Shown here: positions 23,098-38,205 of the stretch, one piece after another
Position numbering within the stretch: the stretch's first letter is position 1
Layout: each line of letters starts with the position of its first letter
Assembly: GCA_012295275.1 (NCBI GenBank)
Contig: CM022677.1
Coordinates: forward strand, 23,462,253-23,526,252
Reading direction: 5' to 3'
Source: Chrysomallon squamiferum
Lineage: Eukaryota; Mollusca; Gastropoda; Neomphalida; Peltospiridae
DNA: 64,000 bases
Program-made: the position numbers and the translations under genes
The notes under the pieces: generated by a model
What the model was told of the DNA's origin: nothing
Databases searched by the model: none
The model's input: only the letters and a program-made list of their open reading frames with translations

Positions 23098-26000
23098 GTA
23101 ATGTATGATCTTTTTTGTATCATTACTATTCATATTTTTAATCACGCACACATACAGACATACACACAAACACATATAGATATATGTGTACATTTATAAG
23201 TTTTGATCTATACGTTATACAATTTACCGATGAAATGTAATATTTAGAAACTAAAGTGAAATCTTTTCTTTAGCTTAATACTTTTTTATAATAAGTGACT
23301 GTTCATTAGCTGAAGGTTTGTGGACTGAATGGGTGTCAGAATCAGAAACGTGTAGTACTCCATGTGGTAGTGGTATTCTTAGCACTATCTACAGAAGGGG
23401 ATGCTCTAGTCCTGGGTCAGAAGACTGTCAAGGAAATGACACAAAAACAGTAACCTCTGCATGTGTTTACAGAAACTGTGCAGGTAATTAAATTTGTTCT
23501 TATGGTTGCTTCTTCCTCTTTATTTTGTTATTTATTTTTTATTTAGAAAAACAGAGAGAAAAGAGAGAGAGAGAGAAAAAAAGCATGTGCTTGAATATAG
23601 GTATATTTGTATATATATACATACACAAATGTATAAGCCAGTTATTTGGATATTTGTACAATACAATATGTGTGTGTGTATTTTATACTGACACATTATA
23701 TGATTGTACATTGCAGTTCCTGGAAGATGGGGTGTGTGGTTTAACTTAAGACACACCTTATGTGCTTCAACTTGTGTCACAGCCCGCTTTAATATGAGAC
23801 AGTGTAATCCTCCACCTCACAATGGTGGAAGATATTGCACTGGATATGAACGGTATATTGAGTTTAGAAATTGCTCAGATGATTATTGTGATCCAGGTAA
23901 TAATGTTTTTGATAAAGAGATTATTTCTAAAATACTTTTAGACAGATAACTTTGAAATGAACAATAACAACAACAACTCAATAGTATAGCTGCATTAATA
24001 TAGCAATAATAAAATAAATACAGCTTATGACTTTACTTGAATATTAATATTAATTCTGCCTATTTATTACTGCCATATTTTATTTTTTTCATTTTCAGCT
24101 ACCCCCACGAGAATGGAATATGGTGAGTAACTTGATCTTCTTAAATGTATATGTCACAATAATAAATAATGCATTTCTAATGTTTATTCAAATTTAATGA
24201 GTTAATCTTTTAAAAACAATTAGCACTGTAAACCTGAGTTAAATATATCTGAAAATTAATATTCATTAGCTACAATTAATTTCTAGGATCATGGTCAAAC
24301 TGGACAATAACGAATAACAAAACATGTCAAGCTAACTGTAGCAGATTTCTGGTGTATCGTCGTGAATGTAGACCCAATATCGATAAATGTCCTGGTTTCT
24401 ATCGGAAGTTTAGAATAGAAAGCTGCACAGGTGGACTGTGTAATATAGGTATGTTGATACTGTACTTTTTTTTATAGTATCACTGTTGGCATCAGAGAAT
24501 ATTTGTTCTCTGTTGAATATTTGGGAATATTTGATCCCCTGACAACTATTTGTTACCGCCCTTCTATGATTATTTTCAGGTGTAGTTTCTGTATTCTGTC
24601 TGTGGTAGTTACTGTATACAGTTTGTGTCTATTGAAAATAAACCCCACTGCAAACAGAAATTTAAAACTAGGTAGGTGGAGAAGTAATTGGGGAATACAT
24701 TTGTCTGGATACATCATCTTTACTCTAGCCTTGCATGCCCTCTCTTTAGGATCTGAGTCACTTGTCTGAACCTGAAGTAAGTCCACTGATATACACCATT
24801 GATTATGATGAGAAGGATTAAATACTGAAGCAGTCAAGCTTATAATGCTGTTAAATATTCTCACCTTCTGAAACAATAGGATAAACAATGCTTGATACAG
24901 TTGTAAAGAGTGTATGATAAAAGGATATACTAGCAGTGTTAAACTGGTAGAAAAAGACTTAATCAATACACACAGCACTGTTTCGCAATCTGCATATTTC
25001 AAAGCATACCTGTGGTAATCTTCAATTTCTTAGAAATTGTGCTATAAATTTGATAGTTGTGTACCAGTCTACCTGAAGTAACCAGATGGATAACAAAATA
25101 AAGACCAAGTAATGATGACAACACATCCACTAAGTGACCATGACAGGTAGGAAAGAATCCCAAGCCTCATCTGAACAAGTCCTCCAAAGGCGAGGACTCT
25201 CCCTGAGAAAAGGAAGATAGGCAGGTCAAGATTCATTTCAGCCTCCAACAGCACCAAAATGAATACAAATTTGCAAACTCCTTGGACTTTCATCATGTTA
25301 AGTGTCTACTTCAATACAGCTGGACATGACCTTTGAGAACCAAAGTGGTACACTACACAAAAGTGAACAACTTCATTAAGTTCATAAAACACAAAGATTT
25401 AGAGGACATGAGATCAAAGTACTTTTAAATCAGAAGGAAATGCTAAGTCTATTGCATAAGTTACCTGATAGTCATAATTCCACTGTGTGGTAAACAAAAA
25501 ATCTCGTTGAAAACTGTCATTATGATTTTTACTGAACAGCATCTGAAAGCCAGTTTTCTGTGTAACTTTAAAGTTCTGGCATGCTTGTTATGAAGCCATT
25601 GATAAATATATATATATATATATATATATAACATATATTGTTCTACTGAAAGGGCATTCACATCTATTTACTGTTTAACATTAGGAACATCAACAGTTAT
25701 TCAGGCCTGGACAATCTGTCCTTGCCTGTCTGGAGATTATGGCTTTATTTTTCTAATTCTTATTTCCAATTATGAAAATATTTTGTTATCCATGCAAGTC
25801 TATAAATCAAATGGTCAGTCGCCAGATCGCCAAATATTATAAGTTATAACACAAATGCCTTTGTCAATAATTCTATACTAAACATTTATTTCATGTAAAA
25901 GGTTTTACTCATAGTTTGATGAATTGGCCGTATCGGCTAACCTTAGTTTTATAAAGACTAATTTTTTAGACTGGATATGCATGTAGATTGTTAGCTGTTG

Positions 26001-29000
26001 TTTTGATAATCAAAACCACGAGTCTCGCTGACCCAGTATCGTAAAACTTATCGTGACCATTCAGATCATCTCGGCCGAATAGGCGGACAAATCCGAACCT
26101 TCCCAAATGCTGTCTGAACTTCAGTCATCTGCTTCGAGGTGTTCTGATTTCTGTTATTTGTTTTCCTCTTTGAATTGATTTGTTTGATTGGTAGGTTAAT
26201 TTGGTGACTGTTGAAAAGACTAATGAAATTAATTTTTACCATTTTGGGAATGACTGCAGACCATTTGAGTACCTGCCAGAGCATTCAACAAAAAAGAATT
26301 TCAATTTCACATATGTTGGTATGTTTTTACAAGTGACTCTTCGAAGCATATTTTTAAATCTTACTTCAATAGTTAATGATCAAGTACACATTTCCTTTAA
26401 CTCAAAAGACGAAATATGAATATTTTTTGTTTGTGCTACCTATAACAAATTTGGGCCATAGAATTTATTACGAAATGAATATTTAGTGGCCCGAATTTGT
26501 TTTTACAGACACTATACATTTGAGACGAGTTTCAGACCCTGTATAAAAATTTCACCTCTGGGGGAATCAGTATTCAGGGGAACATATTTTGGGAAACAAA
26601 CATCCTTTAACCTGGCTTAAGGCAGGGCTTAATGTCTGCAGCCCATGTGTCAGGAAAGAAAAATTTAGAAAATAAAATGATGACAATGTGAGCATGTTTG
26701 TGTGTGTGTGTGTTGTGTAATTTGTTTATTTGAGGACGAACAAATAAAACCTGACAATAACCTTTGTAATTTTGAACATGACATTTTATTAATTGTTTAG
26801 TATTCATCATTCTTTATAACTTAATAGTTGTTATATGTTTCAGTAGTTACAGATACAGAAGTGACTGTAGTTATAATTTAATTAAGATATTATGATGTTG
26901 TTTGAAGATACCAAAAATAAAAAAATGATCATGTAATTAACTGCTGTGTTACTTTTTATCAAGCTGATGGCGGTTGGAGTTCCTGGACCAGGGATGAAAA
27001 AACATGTTCAGTGACATGTGGGCCTAGTACACGTGTTGTTGTAAAAACTAGGGAGTGTAATAACCCAACACCCTCAAATGGAAGAGATTGTGAAGGCAGT
27101 AGAATAAATTTTGCTACAGAGTCATGTGAGACTGTTGCATGTCCTAGTAAGAAAGTAAATTTAATAAATTTTCGTTGTGTCTGCACTGAATACTTTTTTT
27201 AACAGTACTTATTGTTATGTTTTATTTCAGTAATTATACACATGCATTCTACTCACTGACTCTATCTCTAGATTGCATATTCACTTAAAAAAGTAATTTT
27301 AACTTATGAAAGTCAGCATTTGTGAAGTAAGGATTTCTTAGCATGAGAAAATGTATGGCTCTACTTAGATTACTGCAGAGATAATGAAAATGATTTTTTT
27401 GATTAATTATTATCCAACATTAAATTAAGTTGATGGAGGTTGGAGTTCTTGGATACAAATTGAGGGTCAATGTTCAGTGACTTGTGGACTTGGTAATAAA
27501 AACATGGAAAGGGTCAAGAAATGTAATAACCCAGCACCACAAAATGGAGGAAAACCTTGTCCACCAACAAGAGGAACCTATGTTGGATGGAATATCCAAT
27601 GCAGGGAAGGGCCATGTCCAAGTAAGAAATAAACACATTTGTAAACATTTGTGATGTTGTTGTCTCTGCTTTGGTGATGAATATAGTGCTGTATCTAAAT
27701 TACTGTTTTAAATTATCTATATTGATCGGACATAGATACAAAACAAAGTTTGATATATATATATATCAATGATTTTACAAAAAGTCATAGGGTTAGATTT
27801 TGCACCGTTTAACAGTAGTAAATAAATAATTGTTGAAAAAAGGCGCAAACTCACTATATGTAAATTTAAAAATACTAAAACAAAAGAGTTTAATTCCATT
27901 TTTAAGTTGATGGTGGATGGACATCTTGGGAAGTAGGTCACAGTGTATGTAGTGTTACCTGTGGAAATGGTATTCAGCAAACTGTGTATGAAAGACAATG
28001 TACAAATCCTGAACCACAACATGGAGGAAATGATTGTCCTGGAGAATCTACAAAAGCTACTAATGTATCTTCCAGCTGCTGGAAAGGACACTGTCCAGGT
28101 AATAAACAAATATTTCTTTAATAAAATCAAGTAATATTTTATTGCAATTTATTTTCATTAAACTTATCCTACTTTCTATGGATTATTTAATTAACATTTG
28201 AACATTCCATGAAGAATTATGAAATAAAAGTGAACAAAATAAATTGAAAGGAAAAACATTTATAACGTTTAGTATGCATTTAACTATTTGTGATTTTCCA
28301 TAGAATCCAAAAATCTACGAGCGTTTGTGTTTATTTGCATATATCATTAGGAAATAATTAAGAAATAAATAATTACAGTTATTTCTGCAGAACTGTTAAG
28401 GTCTCTAACATTAAGTAGAAAAAAGATTTGAACGATATTTGACCATCTAAATATAAAAATATATGTTAGTTATTTATAACAGCTAGAATGTAAGTTATGG
28501 ATCACCATTCTGCATAAACCCGTCAGTCATATTTATATACAAAGAAAATCAGTGAAATATGGCTGATGTAATATTAAAATTATATTATAGATACATTAAA
28601 CTCTCAAACAGACCATAAAATAGAGGATTGCTTACCCAGGTAGCATTTGTTTGATTGGTTGGTTAATTTGGTGCCTATTGGAAAGACTAACGAAATTAAT
28701 TTTTACCATTTTGTGGAGCCCTTGAGTACCTGTCAGAGTATTCAACAAAGAAGAATTTCAATTTCACAAACAGTAGTAAAGCGTTCTTAAATAAGAAAAA
28801 TGTATTTATAAATTATAAATATTGTATAAAAATAAAATAAAAGAGAATGTAAAGAAATAAATAGGTTTTTTAAAGTGTATTTATCGTGGAGATCAGACAA
28901 ATTATTTTAAGCCTTTGGCTGGAATTACAGCCTTTTTCAACTCCTTCAACTTCAGTAAGATACATATCGTAGAAGTACTATGCTTGTATTGCCTAGCCAA

Positions 29001-29644
29001 GATCAGACAAATTCTTTTAACACCTGTGGCTGGAGTTACAGCCTTTTTCAACTCCTTCAACTTCAGTATGATACATATCATAGAAGTACTATGCTTGTAC
29101 TGCCTAGCCAAGTTAACTACATGCACACCTCACTGATGTTTTTTTTTATGAAATCAAGTTTTAATTCAATGGACATCTTCCACTTCTTCTGCTCAATATT
29201 GGCCTTTCTTATGATCCACGGTCAGAAAAAAGGAAATTTGGCAAAATACTGCACAAAATGCAAGCACAACATAATAGAGATGGTCACCATGTGAAGTAAA
29301 TGAGTGAGACAGATGATGCTGGATGGATGTTATGTTGTTTGTTGCACCAACTAGTGGCAGTGTATCTGAAGCTTGCTCGTAACTTGGATTTTGGATTGCA
29401 ACTCAAAGCAAAAAAATCGACCAGGTGACTACTCGTAACTCAAAAAAGTCGTAAGTTGGGGCACTCATAAGTAGAAGTACCAGTGTATGTTGGTATATTT
29501 TTAGAAGTGACTCTTTGAAGCATATTTTTATCCCATGTTAAATCAAAATACAGTTAATGATGATTGTACTCTGTGGCCAGGCTAAACTTAGAATTTATGC
29601 AGTTATGTGAGAATGTTTCCAAAAATAACACAACCCAAAAGCCA

Positions 29645-29688
<44 letters not shown>

Positions 29689-30052
29689 TAATAATAATAA
29701 TAAAAAATAATAATAAGAAGAAGAACTAAACAAACATAAGAAAATAAAATTGAATAAAAGTTTAACAAGATTTGTTCATTTAAGCTGCTGTGAAATAAAG
29801 TCATTACTTTTTAGGTTCTCACCACATATAAATATATCCTGATATACTTATTTAAGTAAACCATTTAAGGGACTCTTTTGCACCAATAGGAGCAGTGTTG
29901 AAAGGAACATCCCCTGCAGGGAAGGTCCATGTCCTAGTAAGAAATAAACACATTTGTAAACATTTGTGATGTTGTTGTCTCTGCTTTGGTGATGAGTATA
30001 GTGCTGTATCTAAATTACTGTTTGTGTCTCTTGTGCATGTCTGCTGCATGTT

Positions 30053-30110
<58 letters not shown>

Positions 30111-33100
30111 ATATCTTTTTCAGCAATATGGACTTCATGGCAGACTGGATTCAATGGTGAATGTGTACATGCATGTCAAAGGGATGTCTATGACATCAGG
30201 AACTGTAGTGGGGAAAACCAGTATTGTTATGGGTTTTTTGTTAAATCTCATGTGGGACAGTGCAAAGAAGATGCATGTGAGATGGGTAAGTTAAATAATA
30301 ATAAATAAATAAATAAATAAATAAATAAGTAAATAAATAAGTAAATAAATACATAAATAAATAAATAAAATATAATAAAGTAATAATTAAAAGAAAAAAG
30401 AAAAAAATAATGCTAAACACAATGATGCACAGCAGATCAGATACTAAAGACACATCTAGTTGTATGTAAGTAGCCATGGATAATTCTGAGCAAACTTGAG
30501 TAATTTGTAGCTGCAGTTCTGAGAGTTAATGAATTTACATTACCAGTTATGTAAACAAGCAAGAAGTATTAATATTGTTATTTGGGTTAGTTAATTAATA
30601 ACAGCCATTTTGAATACATTGTAAGTTGAAATAAAGGAAGACTAAAATATATTGTTATTAGTGTTTATACCTTTATTGGTATTAAAACATAAGTTTGGAT
30701 CCTTTTTTTGTCACTCTTCTTCTTGTAATTTTTTTAATTGCCACATTTACATTATATTAATTAATTTTGAAGTTCATGGTGGATGGGGTTACTGGGAAAT
30801 TATAAGTTCAAATCACTGTTCTGTCACTTGTGGATATGGATATAGATATGTTGATATTAGAAGACAATGCAATGATCCTGCACCTGTAGGACAAGGATTG
30901 AAATGTCAAGGAATAAAGACTCGAGGATATAGACGAGCTTGTTTCGTGAATGTTTCATGTGGTAATATTATTATTATTTATAAAATTTCAGATTATTTTT
31001 ATCTAGAATTTTTAAGAAACAGATGAAGAAGAAAGAAAAAAGTAAAAGAAAGAATAGGAAGTAAAAATAAGGTTCATTTTATATAGTAATATTTCATTAT
31101 AATTGAAAACATATAATCTTAAAAATCTGTTTCACATGAGAAAAACAAAAACAAAAAGTGACAACTAAAGTATCATACACCTAGTGTAAGAAACACTGTA
31201 ATTTTAAACTGTAGACAAAATCAAATATTTAAAAAAAAAATTGTTCTACAGAAATCTAGTTCTCCATTTATTGAAATTCATTTAGATCTGCTTTTCCTCT
31301 TATCACATTTCTGAAACAGCAGCTGTTTTCTTTATACCTTGTATCTGTTTATATGAAAATGAAAAACATTAATTAGTTTTTTTTAATGTATCTAACATCA
31401 TTGTGTTAGTAATTTAAGTGGCATGAATTATTACAAGTTGAAATAAAACAAGCTCTTGAAAATGTATAAAATATTTTTTTGTATAGTAATACAGTTAAAG
31501 CTGTGTATGAAGAAGAAAATAAATATGAACATGAAAACTTTACCTTCAGAGCATGGCAATGGGTCACTGGACGGTCGGTGGTCTCCATGGAAACAAACTG
31601 ACTTAATACCATGTGGTGCGACTTGTGGAACTGGAACTCATGCAGTTCCTTATGCAAGAACATGTACTAGACCTGCACCTATAAATGGTGGAAGGAATTG
31701 TCAAGGGATAAGTAACAAAACTGTCATGCAGAAATGCTTCCAAAGAGAGTGTATTGGTCAGTACTGCAATTTTTGTGTATATGTTTGTCTGGTTTGACAT
31801 TTTGAATGTTAATTTAGTAAATATTTTTGATCCTATGTTGGTAGGTAAAAGTCTTAATGCTGATTTTAATGATCATATTTTATAAAGTATCTGACTCAAC
31901 AAACGAACTTACGTATGTATCTGTGTCTTGTGATAAAACTGTTAATAAAACAGTAAGACAATAATATATTGCTAGCTCTCAATTTCACGAACACAGCCAT
32001 TTTACCACTTCAGAGCAGCAACTGTAACAGCATCATCTGGATTGTGAATTAATTTTCTATGTACCATCCTTCTATCCATCTGGAGCAAACTGTAAACTGT
32101 GGCTGAAAAAGCAGATATTCAAAATACTACAGAAGTTGGATTTCTTGAATTTATGTTTGCAATTTGATCCATTCCTCAGAAATCAAAAAATAATTTTTCA
32201 TATTTAAATAATTTAGGGTATGTGTGGTGCATAATCTATACCTACAAATATCATTTGATGAATGATTCATTAGGATCTCTCTGAAGTGCTTTGTTCCATT
32301 AAAACTGAGTTATAATTTTATGAATGATTGTTTGTTTACTGTTTATTTGGTGGCATATAACCATTTAAATTGAATAGAAGTTATAATTTATGCTGAATCA
32401 CTGCCTTCACTTTCCTTTTTATAAATCTCTGGAAATGGTCATAGCAAACAATCCAGCTCATTTCTGATTTGAAATTTGTCCATTCAGTATGTGGTGCCAA
32501 CACATGTAATTTCTTTTCAAATTTAGGATATCATGTCACAATGGCAATGCCTAAATTGCTTTTTATCAGCATCTGAACTTATTTAGAAATGAGGAAAAAA
32601 TCAAGATAATTATATTAATATTAATTTTAATTTACATTAAATTACATTAAATAACTTAAATAAATTTTAATCTCAGATTACACTGCATAACTATTATATC
32701 AAAACAAGTAGAAAAGTATGTCATCAAAAGCTGCTGCTAAGCAATTATCACTGCAAGACCAAAGTTTCAGTGATTCTCTTCCATAACCTCTAGGTAACAG
32801 AACAGGAATCTTGGGTTATGCAAGTATCTGCTTGTAGTATTTATGAAAACATGTTTATCTTTGGATCTTTTTCCAAGCTTTCCTTTGTTTCCCAAATATA
32901 ATTATCTTCCCATGAATGTCAGAGAAAACTGCACCATCAGAAAGCCAAGCCATCTTTGGCAGGTGACAATGTGTAAATTTATATTTCTATTTCATGTGAA
33001 ATTTGCCCTAAATTTGACTGCTAATTTAGTTATCTGAAATATTTAAAGACGATAATTAATTTTTTGTCATTGACTATTTTCCAGATTGTGTGTGGCTAAA

Positions 33101-36070
33101 CTGAACTATAATTATTTGCTTATATAGGATTTAAAGGCAGATCATTTTCTTATTGTATATTTTTTAGCATTTGTGACTGGTTTATATTTTCTTTGTTTCA
33201 TTAATTTAATATGATTATCTATATTTAATATGTAGAAAATGTATCCACTGGAAAAGTAAGAAAGAAGAAACACATTTTTATTTATTTATTTATATTTCAA
33301 GCTGTATTCATTTACATTCTATATATCTTGTTCTGCGATTTATTAATCATGAACCAGTCTCAGATAGTGCTGGATTATTTTGTTGTGTTATTTTATTTTG
33401 TTTTATTTCATTTTATTTATTTATTTATTTGAAGTTCATTTTGTTATTACTTATTTCATTTGTAGTTTGGGTGATCACAGCTATATTAAAAACAATAAAA
33501 ATAAAAATGATGGCATTCTTGAAATTGCAAGACAACATTAATTTAATGTCCTATGTTTTTCATTAGCTAATATTGGCCATTGATACAAATACAGTAGTAA
33601 GATACACTTTAAAAGAAAATACTAACAAAAGAAACACTTTCAGCTATTAGCAAGTTGATAAAAGCAACATAAAAAATAAAAATAATATAAACAAATCAAT
33701 ATTGACCTTCAAATAGACAAGTTTTATCATTTCAAATCAAAGAAATATTTCTTCAGATATCAAAAAAAAAAAAAATGTTTTAATTATAATTTCAGAGATA
33801 CATTTCAATATCAATGATTATGATAAAATGTCTAGAAATCTATTTTAGTGAGTTCGAGACCATTTAGTCAAATTAAATTTTTAAAGATAATTTAGGAATT
33901 GTTGGTTAATAGCAAAAACAGCAGTTCTAGATTAATGAATAAGTGATAAAAATAACAAAAACAACAACTGTTTTATACAAAACTAAAAGCAAGTCAAAAC
34001 ATATTTCTAAAGATTAATGCTTGTTTTGAAATCTAATAAAAACTGTATAATTTCTTATTAGATGTGTTTTAGAGAATATTTATTTGCAAAATAATTTTGC
34101 TGTAGCTGTTTAAAGGTTTCTGTTGATATTATAATGAATTTTACAAAGACTCAACAGTGATGAGTAATTGTAACTTTTATTTCAGTTAATGGTGGATGGA
34201 ATAGTTGGTTTGTTCACACTATTACAAAATGTGATGTGAATAACTGTCAACAGAAAGTTTTTTACCAAAGAGTATGTACAAAACCTGCACCCAGTCCAAG
34301 TGGATCACCTTGTCGAGGTGACAGTCAGCGTGTTGGCTACAGAGATTGCTGTGAGAGAAGTGTGTAGAATTTCCTATATCATTCTTTTCCTTCTTCTTTT
34401 TCATTTTATTTTATTTACAATCATTGTTTATCGTTTTTGAAACTTCTTTAATACAGTATCAAAAAAGTTATACTGAAATCTACAAATCATAGAGGAAATA
34501 TCACTGTCCTCCCCAAAAACCACCCTTATCTTATGAAAATAAACAACAGTTTTGTAACTTGTAAAAACTTTTATTATTATTATTAACATGAAGTGGAACT
34601 TCTCCATTTTTTGAGAAAAAAATAACATGTCTATGTTGCACATAACTGTCAGTGGTTAAGAAATAGCAGATATATGCATGTACCATTCATTATGATTTAT
34701 TTTCTTATCAATTCTCATTACTTCCTTTTCCTTCTGACAAATCCACAAATATTAAGAAGATGAGACATTTTCTTCTATGATTAAAATATACAAAGAATTC
34801 ATATAACAGTTATTACTTTACAACATTATTGAAACAAAAATAATATGAAAAATGATGTTAAGACAATAATTTTGTCTTTCTCTATCTCACTCTGATCTAC
34901 CTCTTGAACTGTATTATTTCAGACCCTTGTAACAGAGCACACTGGACAACATGGAGTGCAGATTTCAGTAGTGTATGTGCGTATGAATGTGAAAGGTATG
35001 TCTACAATTCTAGACAGTGTGTCGGGGACAAACGCTATTGTTATGGTGTTTTTATTAAGTCTCGTTATGAACGGTGCAAACAAGATTCATGTGAAATGGG
35101 TAAGTGGTTTGGTAAAAACAAGATTAATATGAAGATAAACGAAACCCTGTTTTAGTAGGATTTTAGTTACAATCTATCCTTCTTTTTCCTTTTTCACATT
35201 TTATTATTAATCCTTTTATCACAATCTCATCTTCATTCCTTTTGAATTTGCAAAGACGGACACAGTATGACACAGGTAGTTCCCTGTAACATCTATCTGT
35301 GATTCAGAAAATTACTAGCACTTTCTGTACATATACATACTTGTTGCTGAGTTTAAGTAAATCAGTAAAGTATTAATTACTGTAAAATATTTTATTTTAA
35401 TTGTCTGTTATTAACAATCTATATATCTGTCTGTCCGTCTCTCTATCTGTCTATCTACCTCTGTGTCTCTCTCTCAAATGACTGTCTCTCTATCTGTCTA
35501 TGTCTGCTTGTGGTTATCTATGGTCTGTCTATGGCAATCATTGGTTACTGCAAATTGCCCAAGTCAGTGAGGATTTACAAAGCTACCTTAGGACATTGAA
35601 CTTGAGTAGGATAAAGCTGATATCATAAGTAGTTATTTCTTTTTTCCTACAGTCCTAAATAATTCAAAACTAAATGATATTATTGTTTATTTCTCATCTG
35701 TTTTGAAAGTTGTAAATTAATTCATTTTTTCTTAAAAAAAGAAGAAAAATGGCCATATTTAAAAAACAAATAAAATATAGTGTATTAGTTATTTTTAAAA
35801 TAATAACTGTTTTCAATGTGTTAATGTGCATATGTATAATAATACTACTACTAATAATAGAAATATTTAAAATTAGAATTGTTTTTAATTTTCATTAGAT
35901 AAATTCAGTTATATATATTATACATATATGTACATGTACAGAGAAAAAGAAAGCGAGTCATGTAATAAAACTAGCTGGTGCTGTGTATGTGTAAACTGGG
36001 ATCTGTTTAAATTATTATTTTTGTCTAAGTTTTATATCCTATATCTTTAAATTGATGCCTTATTGCTACA

Positions 36071-36101
<31 letters not shown>

Positions 36102-36606
36102 ATGTTAGTACTGCATTAATTTTTGAAGTTCATGGTGGCTGGGGTAATGGGACATTATTAGACTAGGGCAGTGTACTGTCATATGAGGATATGAAAACAG
36201 ATGTCTGGATATTAGGAGAAAATACAATAATCCTCTATCTGTACAACAAGGATTCACATGTCAAGGAATACAAATTTGCGCATATAAAAAAAACTTTACT
36301 CGATGTGGTATCTAGTAATATTGTTACCATATCGAGTATCTGCACGTTTTTATTCCTTGACATGTGAATCCTTGTCATTATTATTATTTATGGTTTTACA
36401 TTAATTTTGAAGTTCCTGGTGGTTGGAGTCGTTGGGAACTTATAAGCCAAAGTGCATGTACTGTCACTTGTGGATATGGTTATAGAAATATTTATCTTCG
36501 AAGAGAATGCAATGATCCTGTACCTGTGGGACAAGGATTGACCTGTCAAGGAATTCCGGAACAACGATTTAAACAACGTTGTTTCAAAAATACTCAATGT
36601 GGTAAA

Positions 36607-36655
<49 letters not shown>

Positions 36656-38170
36656 TTTTTTTTAATTTGACAGAGAATTAAAAAACAGTTTATATCAAAC
36701 TGATCTAATAAAAGAAAGTCTCTAAAAATATTTGGATTTTCTATTAAAGAAACAAATATGTAAAGATATAAACTTTTTATTTGATTTTGATATAGAATTT
36801 CTAAAGCACAGAATAGAAGAAAAGAGGAAGAAGAAAAGAAAATCAATGAATTAATAATCTAATAAGTTGCGACATTTGGAAACCCACAAGAATTAAAAAT
36901 AATATATATATTTAAAAATGTGTATTTTACATAAAAAAAAAATACAGTTAAGACTTTGTGATATGACATGTATTTCTTTTTAAAATATAGATTAAAAATG
37001 AAAAACAAAAAGAAATATATAAAATCAAAAACAAAACAAAAAAAAAAAAAACCCCAAAAACTGAAACATATTTAGAGCAGCCATTGCATTAAATGTAGAA
37101 GAATTAACACAAAAGAAACAGAACTAAACAATTTTTTAACATGTGATAATGAAAGTAATAATTTATCGAGATTATAGTTTAAGTGATTGAAATTAAAAAT
37201 AGTTTTTTGAGATGTATAAAATGCTTTTTGGTAAAACCGTGTGTGAAGTAGAAAATAAACACAAATATATAAACTTTACCTTCAGCAGATGAATATGGAT
37301 CACTGGATGGTGAATGGTCTCCTTGGAGACAAACTGACTTAATACCTTGTAGTGTGACTTGTGGAATTGGAACTCATGCAATTCCATATGCAAGAAGATG
37401 TACTAATCCCCAGCCTACAGGTGGAGGAAGGAATTGTACAGGGCCGAGCAACAAAACTGTCATACAGAAGTGTTTTCGAACAGAATGCATTGGTATGATC
37501 AATATATTTATAATTTTTGTACATATGTGTATCTGCTTGGACATTCTCTATCTTAACCCAATAAATATGCATACAGCTATTCTTCATCCATTAATTACAA
37601 TGCTTTTTTCATTATATAAATATATATAAACGAATATAAAAATGTTATGTTTTGTAATAATTTCAAAATAATATTAAGAAATGATAATTTAATAATAAAA
37701 AAAAATAAATAAATATAAAATAAAATAAAATAATATGTAACATGATATGTTNNNNNNNNNNNNNNNNNNNNNNNNNNNNNNNNNNNNNNNNNNNNNNNNN
37801 NNNNNNNNNNNNNNNNNNNNNNNNNNNNNNNNNNNNNNNNNNNNNNNNNNNNNNNNNNNNNNNNNNNNNNNNNNNNNNNNNNNNNNNNNNNNNNNNNNNN
37901 NNNNNNNNNNNNNNNNNNNNNNNNNNNNNNNNNNNNNNNNNNNNNNNNNNNTAATAATAGAAATATTTAAAATTAGAATTGTTTTTAATTTTCATTAGAT
38001 AAATTCAGTTATATATATTATACATATATGTACATGTACAGAGAAAAAGAAAGCGAGTCATGTAATAAAACTAGCTGGTGCTGTGTATGTGTAAACTGGG
38101 ATCTGTTTAAATTATTATTTTTGTCTAAGTTTTATATCCTATATCTTTAAATTGATGCCTTATTGCTACA

Positions 38171-38205
<35 letters not shown>

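Larger units (their letters stand above)
20359..27710. repeat. Segmental duplication, right copy (partner about 1-8010)
   Basis: Same order and orientation as the left copy, from the 5' flank through TSP1 exon 5. Downstream the two genes differ: A continues with module A6, while B goes directly to the A7-like module B6. Confidence 0.93.
35852..37751. repeat. Gap-flanking duplicate, left copy (partner 37952-39851)
   Basis: Near-identical to the sequence after the N-gap for its whole length. It contains pseudo-Y, Y2 and Z2. The left copy stops exactly at the gap, and the right copy starts exactly after it. Confidence 0.93.
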
